This document shows, one piece after another, positions 5,740 to 6,768 of a DNA stretch of 6,768 nt (its first letter is position 1; each line of letters begins with the position of its first letter). The notes beneath the pieces were generated by a model, which saw only the letters and a list, made by a program, of their open reading frames with translations, ran no database searches and was not told where the DNA came from. Both the position numbers and the translations under genes were made by a program. This DNA is from Caryophanales bacterium UBA1424 (GTDB lineage Bacteria > Bacillota_I > Bacilli_A > RFN20 > CAG-826): assembly GCA_002329705.1 (NCBI GenBank), contig DCUC01000051.1, positions 433-7,200 of the forward strand, written 5' to 3'.

Positions 5740-6693
5740 ATGAACAAATCAACTAATATCATCCGTTATATCGCCGCTGGGCTCGGCTTTCTGGCGACGC
5801 TATTTTTCATCCTTCCGCTCTATGCTGGAAACGGAAGCGTTTATATCGGCGCGCAAATAATTTTTGGCTTTCAAGGGGCCAACCTGGATATGTTTAGTTT
5901 TCTTTCGTTTCTGCTTCCATCTGCCGCTTCGATCGTTTTGCTGATTAAAACAAAGCATTCCGAATCGCTGGCGACGGCCCTTTTTTTGCTCTCTGGCCTC
6001 GTCCTCATCCTCCTTCCCGATTTTCTTGTTTTCTTTAATGACCACTTAGGCTTAAGCATGATTCTGACGACATATGTCATTCCGATCGTCCTGTCGTTTA
6101 TGGCCGCCTTGCTCGGTCTGACGACGGCGATCAGCAAAAATTCCTTTTCGACATATCAGATCGTCGAGATGGCAATGTTGGTGGGAATCGCCATCGTCTT
6201 AGACTTGCCGGGACTCAAGATTCGCATCGGCGCTTCAGGCGGTTCGATCGGCTTTACGATGGTCCCGCTTTTTATCCTGGTTTTAAGACAAGGGCCGATC
6301 AAAGGTTTCGTCGGCACCGGCATGGTGTACGGCTTTGCGACATGCATTCTCGATGGCTGGGGTCTTGTCACCTATCCTTTTGACTACCTACTGGGCTATG
6401 GCTCATTGGCGTTATTAGGTATTTTTCAGCCCTTTATCGTCAACGAAAAAGTCACGAAGTTCAATATTAAGGGTATGCTCTTTTTATGCCTAGGCGTGCT
6501 CATCGCCATCGCTGGGCGCCTCTTGGCCTCGACGCTTTCGGGCGTCATCTATTACGAAGTCGATTTTTGGGGCTCATTAGCGTATAACGCTACTTATATC
6601 CTGCCCAGCGCCGGCATCGTCCTCGCCGTCCTGATCGGTCTATATGATCCGATTATTCGCATGGACCGGATGGTTAAAAGCCGTTTATCTTAA
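5740..6693 (+). CDS. thiT: ThiT thiamine-binding S component of an ECF transporter, with an extra N-terminal membrane domain
   Basis: The C-terminal half (about 137-317) is the YuaJ/ThiT S component, which binds thiamine outside the cell and delivers it with a shared EcfA-EcfA'-EcfT module encoded elsewhere. Landmarks are EMAMLVGIA (143-151, a small-residue EcfT-docking helix), GGSIGFTMVPLFILVLRQGPIKG (167-189), DYLLGY (215-220), LSGVIYY (266-272) and YNATYILPS (282-290). The TPP riboswitch immediately upstream agrees strongly with thiamine transport. ATG 5740 was chosen over TTG 5710 because GAGGAA lies about seven bases upstream and the TTG falls inside the riboswitch's switching region. 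At 317 residues the protein is much longer than the usual 180-200. Residues 1-136 form an additional domain with about four membrane segments (8-28, 55-70, 77-97, 108-130) that I do not recognise. Compared with ThiT sequences recalled from memory, several binding-pocket positions differ: S264 for His, G278 for Tyr, D215 for Glu. Thiamine or a close analogue is the likely ligand. Confidence 0.93.
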   Translation: MNKSTNIIRYIAAGLGFLATLFFILPLYAGNGSVYIGAQIIFGFQGANLDMFSFLSFLLPSAASIVLLIKTKHSESLATALFLLSGLVLILLPDFLVFFNDHLGLSMILTTYVIPIVLSFMAALLGLTTAISKNSFSTYQIVEMAMLVGIAIVLDLPGLKIRIGASGGSIGFTMVPLFILVLRQGPIKGFVGTGMVYGFATCILDGWGLVTYPFDYLLGYGSLALLGIFQPFIVNEKVTKFNIKGMLFLCLGVLIAIAGRLLASTLSGVIYYEVDFWGSLAYNATYILPSAGIVLAVLIGLYDPIIRMDRMVKSRLS

Positions 6694-6714
6694 TAATGAT
6701 AAACACTTTCTTTT
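6683..6714 (+). terminator. Weak terminator-like hairpin at the end of thiT
   Basis: GTTTATC (6683-6689) and GATAAAC (6698-6704) form a perfect 7-base-pair stem whose eight-base loop contains the thiT stop. An interrupted T-tract TTTCTTTT follows at 6707-6714. The stem is AT-rich and the tract begins two bases late, so termination may be inefficient. Three in-frame stops, TAA TAA TGA, lie at 6691-6699. Confidence 0.4.
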
Positions 6715-6762
6715 CGTAACTGGCGGCGCTTATGATATATTGTAGTCGCTGCAAACTTTATG
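6713..6762 (+). promoter_or_regulatory. Possible promoter and start of a further gene at the window edge
   Basis: TTCGTA (6713-6718), 17 bases, then TATATT (6736-6741) preceded by TG at 6733-6734 form a weak promoter with an extended -10. An ATG at 6760-6762 follows, with codons for Phe and Asp before the window ends. There is no Shine-Dalgarno sequence. Alternatively the final TTGAC (6764-6768) is part of a -35 box. Too little is present to decide. Confidence 0.25.
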
Positions 6763-6768
6763 TTTGAC

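Noticed and set aside
5259..6371. Leftward open frames opposite ung and thiT
   Set aside because: They lie opposite well-supported genes and their translations carry no recognisable domain.
1..6768. Defence system, CRISPR array, mobile element or tRNA
   Set aside because: No direct-repeat array, transposase, integrase or tRNA-like cloverleaf was found on either strand; the genes are ordinary polysaccharide, repair and transport families.

Overview
The window looks like a chromosomal segment of a low-to-moderate GC bacterium of the Bacillota, or a close non-recoding relative of the mollicutes. Three things point there: a ThiT-type ECF substrate-binding protein, a TPP riboswitch that works through an intrinsic terminator, and TGA used as a normal stop. 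I cannot name a genus. TGG encodes Trp, and TGA closes two genes at family-typical lengths, once inside an ATGA overlap, so the standard bacterial code applies.

Left two thirds (1-4874): surface-polysaccharide genes. The 5' part of a Wzx-like flippase reads leftwards and runs off the window edge (start near 1346). A GT4-type glycosyltransferase (1454-2647) reads rightwards away from it. Two further GT4-type glycosyltransferases form a leftward operon (4874-3771, then 3774-2605, joined by ATGA). The second of these collides tail to tail with 1454-2647, and the two coding regions overlap by 43 bases. Together they could build a lipid-linked oligosaccharide and flip it across the membrane. The gene 3771-4874 is clearly more AT-rich than its neighbours, which suggests separate acquisition.

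Right third (4875-6768): housekeeping and vitamin uptake. A family 1 uracil-DNA glycosylase (ung) is transcribed divergently from the glycosyltransferase operon out of a 51-base gap holding two opposed TATAAT boxes around a palindrome. Its 3' end contains the promoter of the next unit: a TPP riboswitch (about 5613-5700), an antiterminator/terminator pair, and thiT (5740-6693). The terminator's 3' arm is also the thiT Shine-Dalgarno sequence, and its T-tract runs straight into the ATG, so one hairpin could control both transcription and translation. The ThiT protein carries about 135 extra N-terminal residues with about four membrane segments.

The last 75 bases hold a weak terminator-like hairpin, a possible extended -10 promoter and perhaps the first codons of another gene. 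No gene-free stretch exceeds 300 bases. I saw no tRNA, rRNA, CRISPR array, insertion sequence or origin. The most interesting items are the thiT leader, the ThiT fusion with an altered-looking binding pocket, and palindromes lying over promoters.
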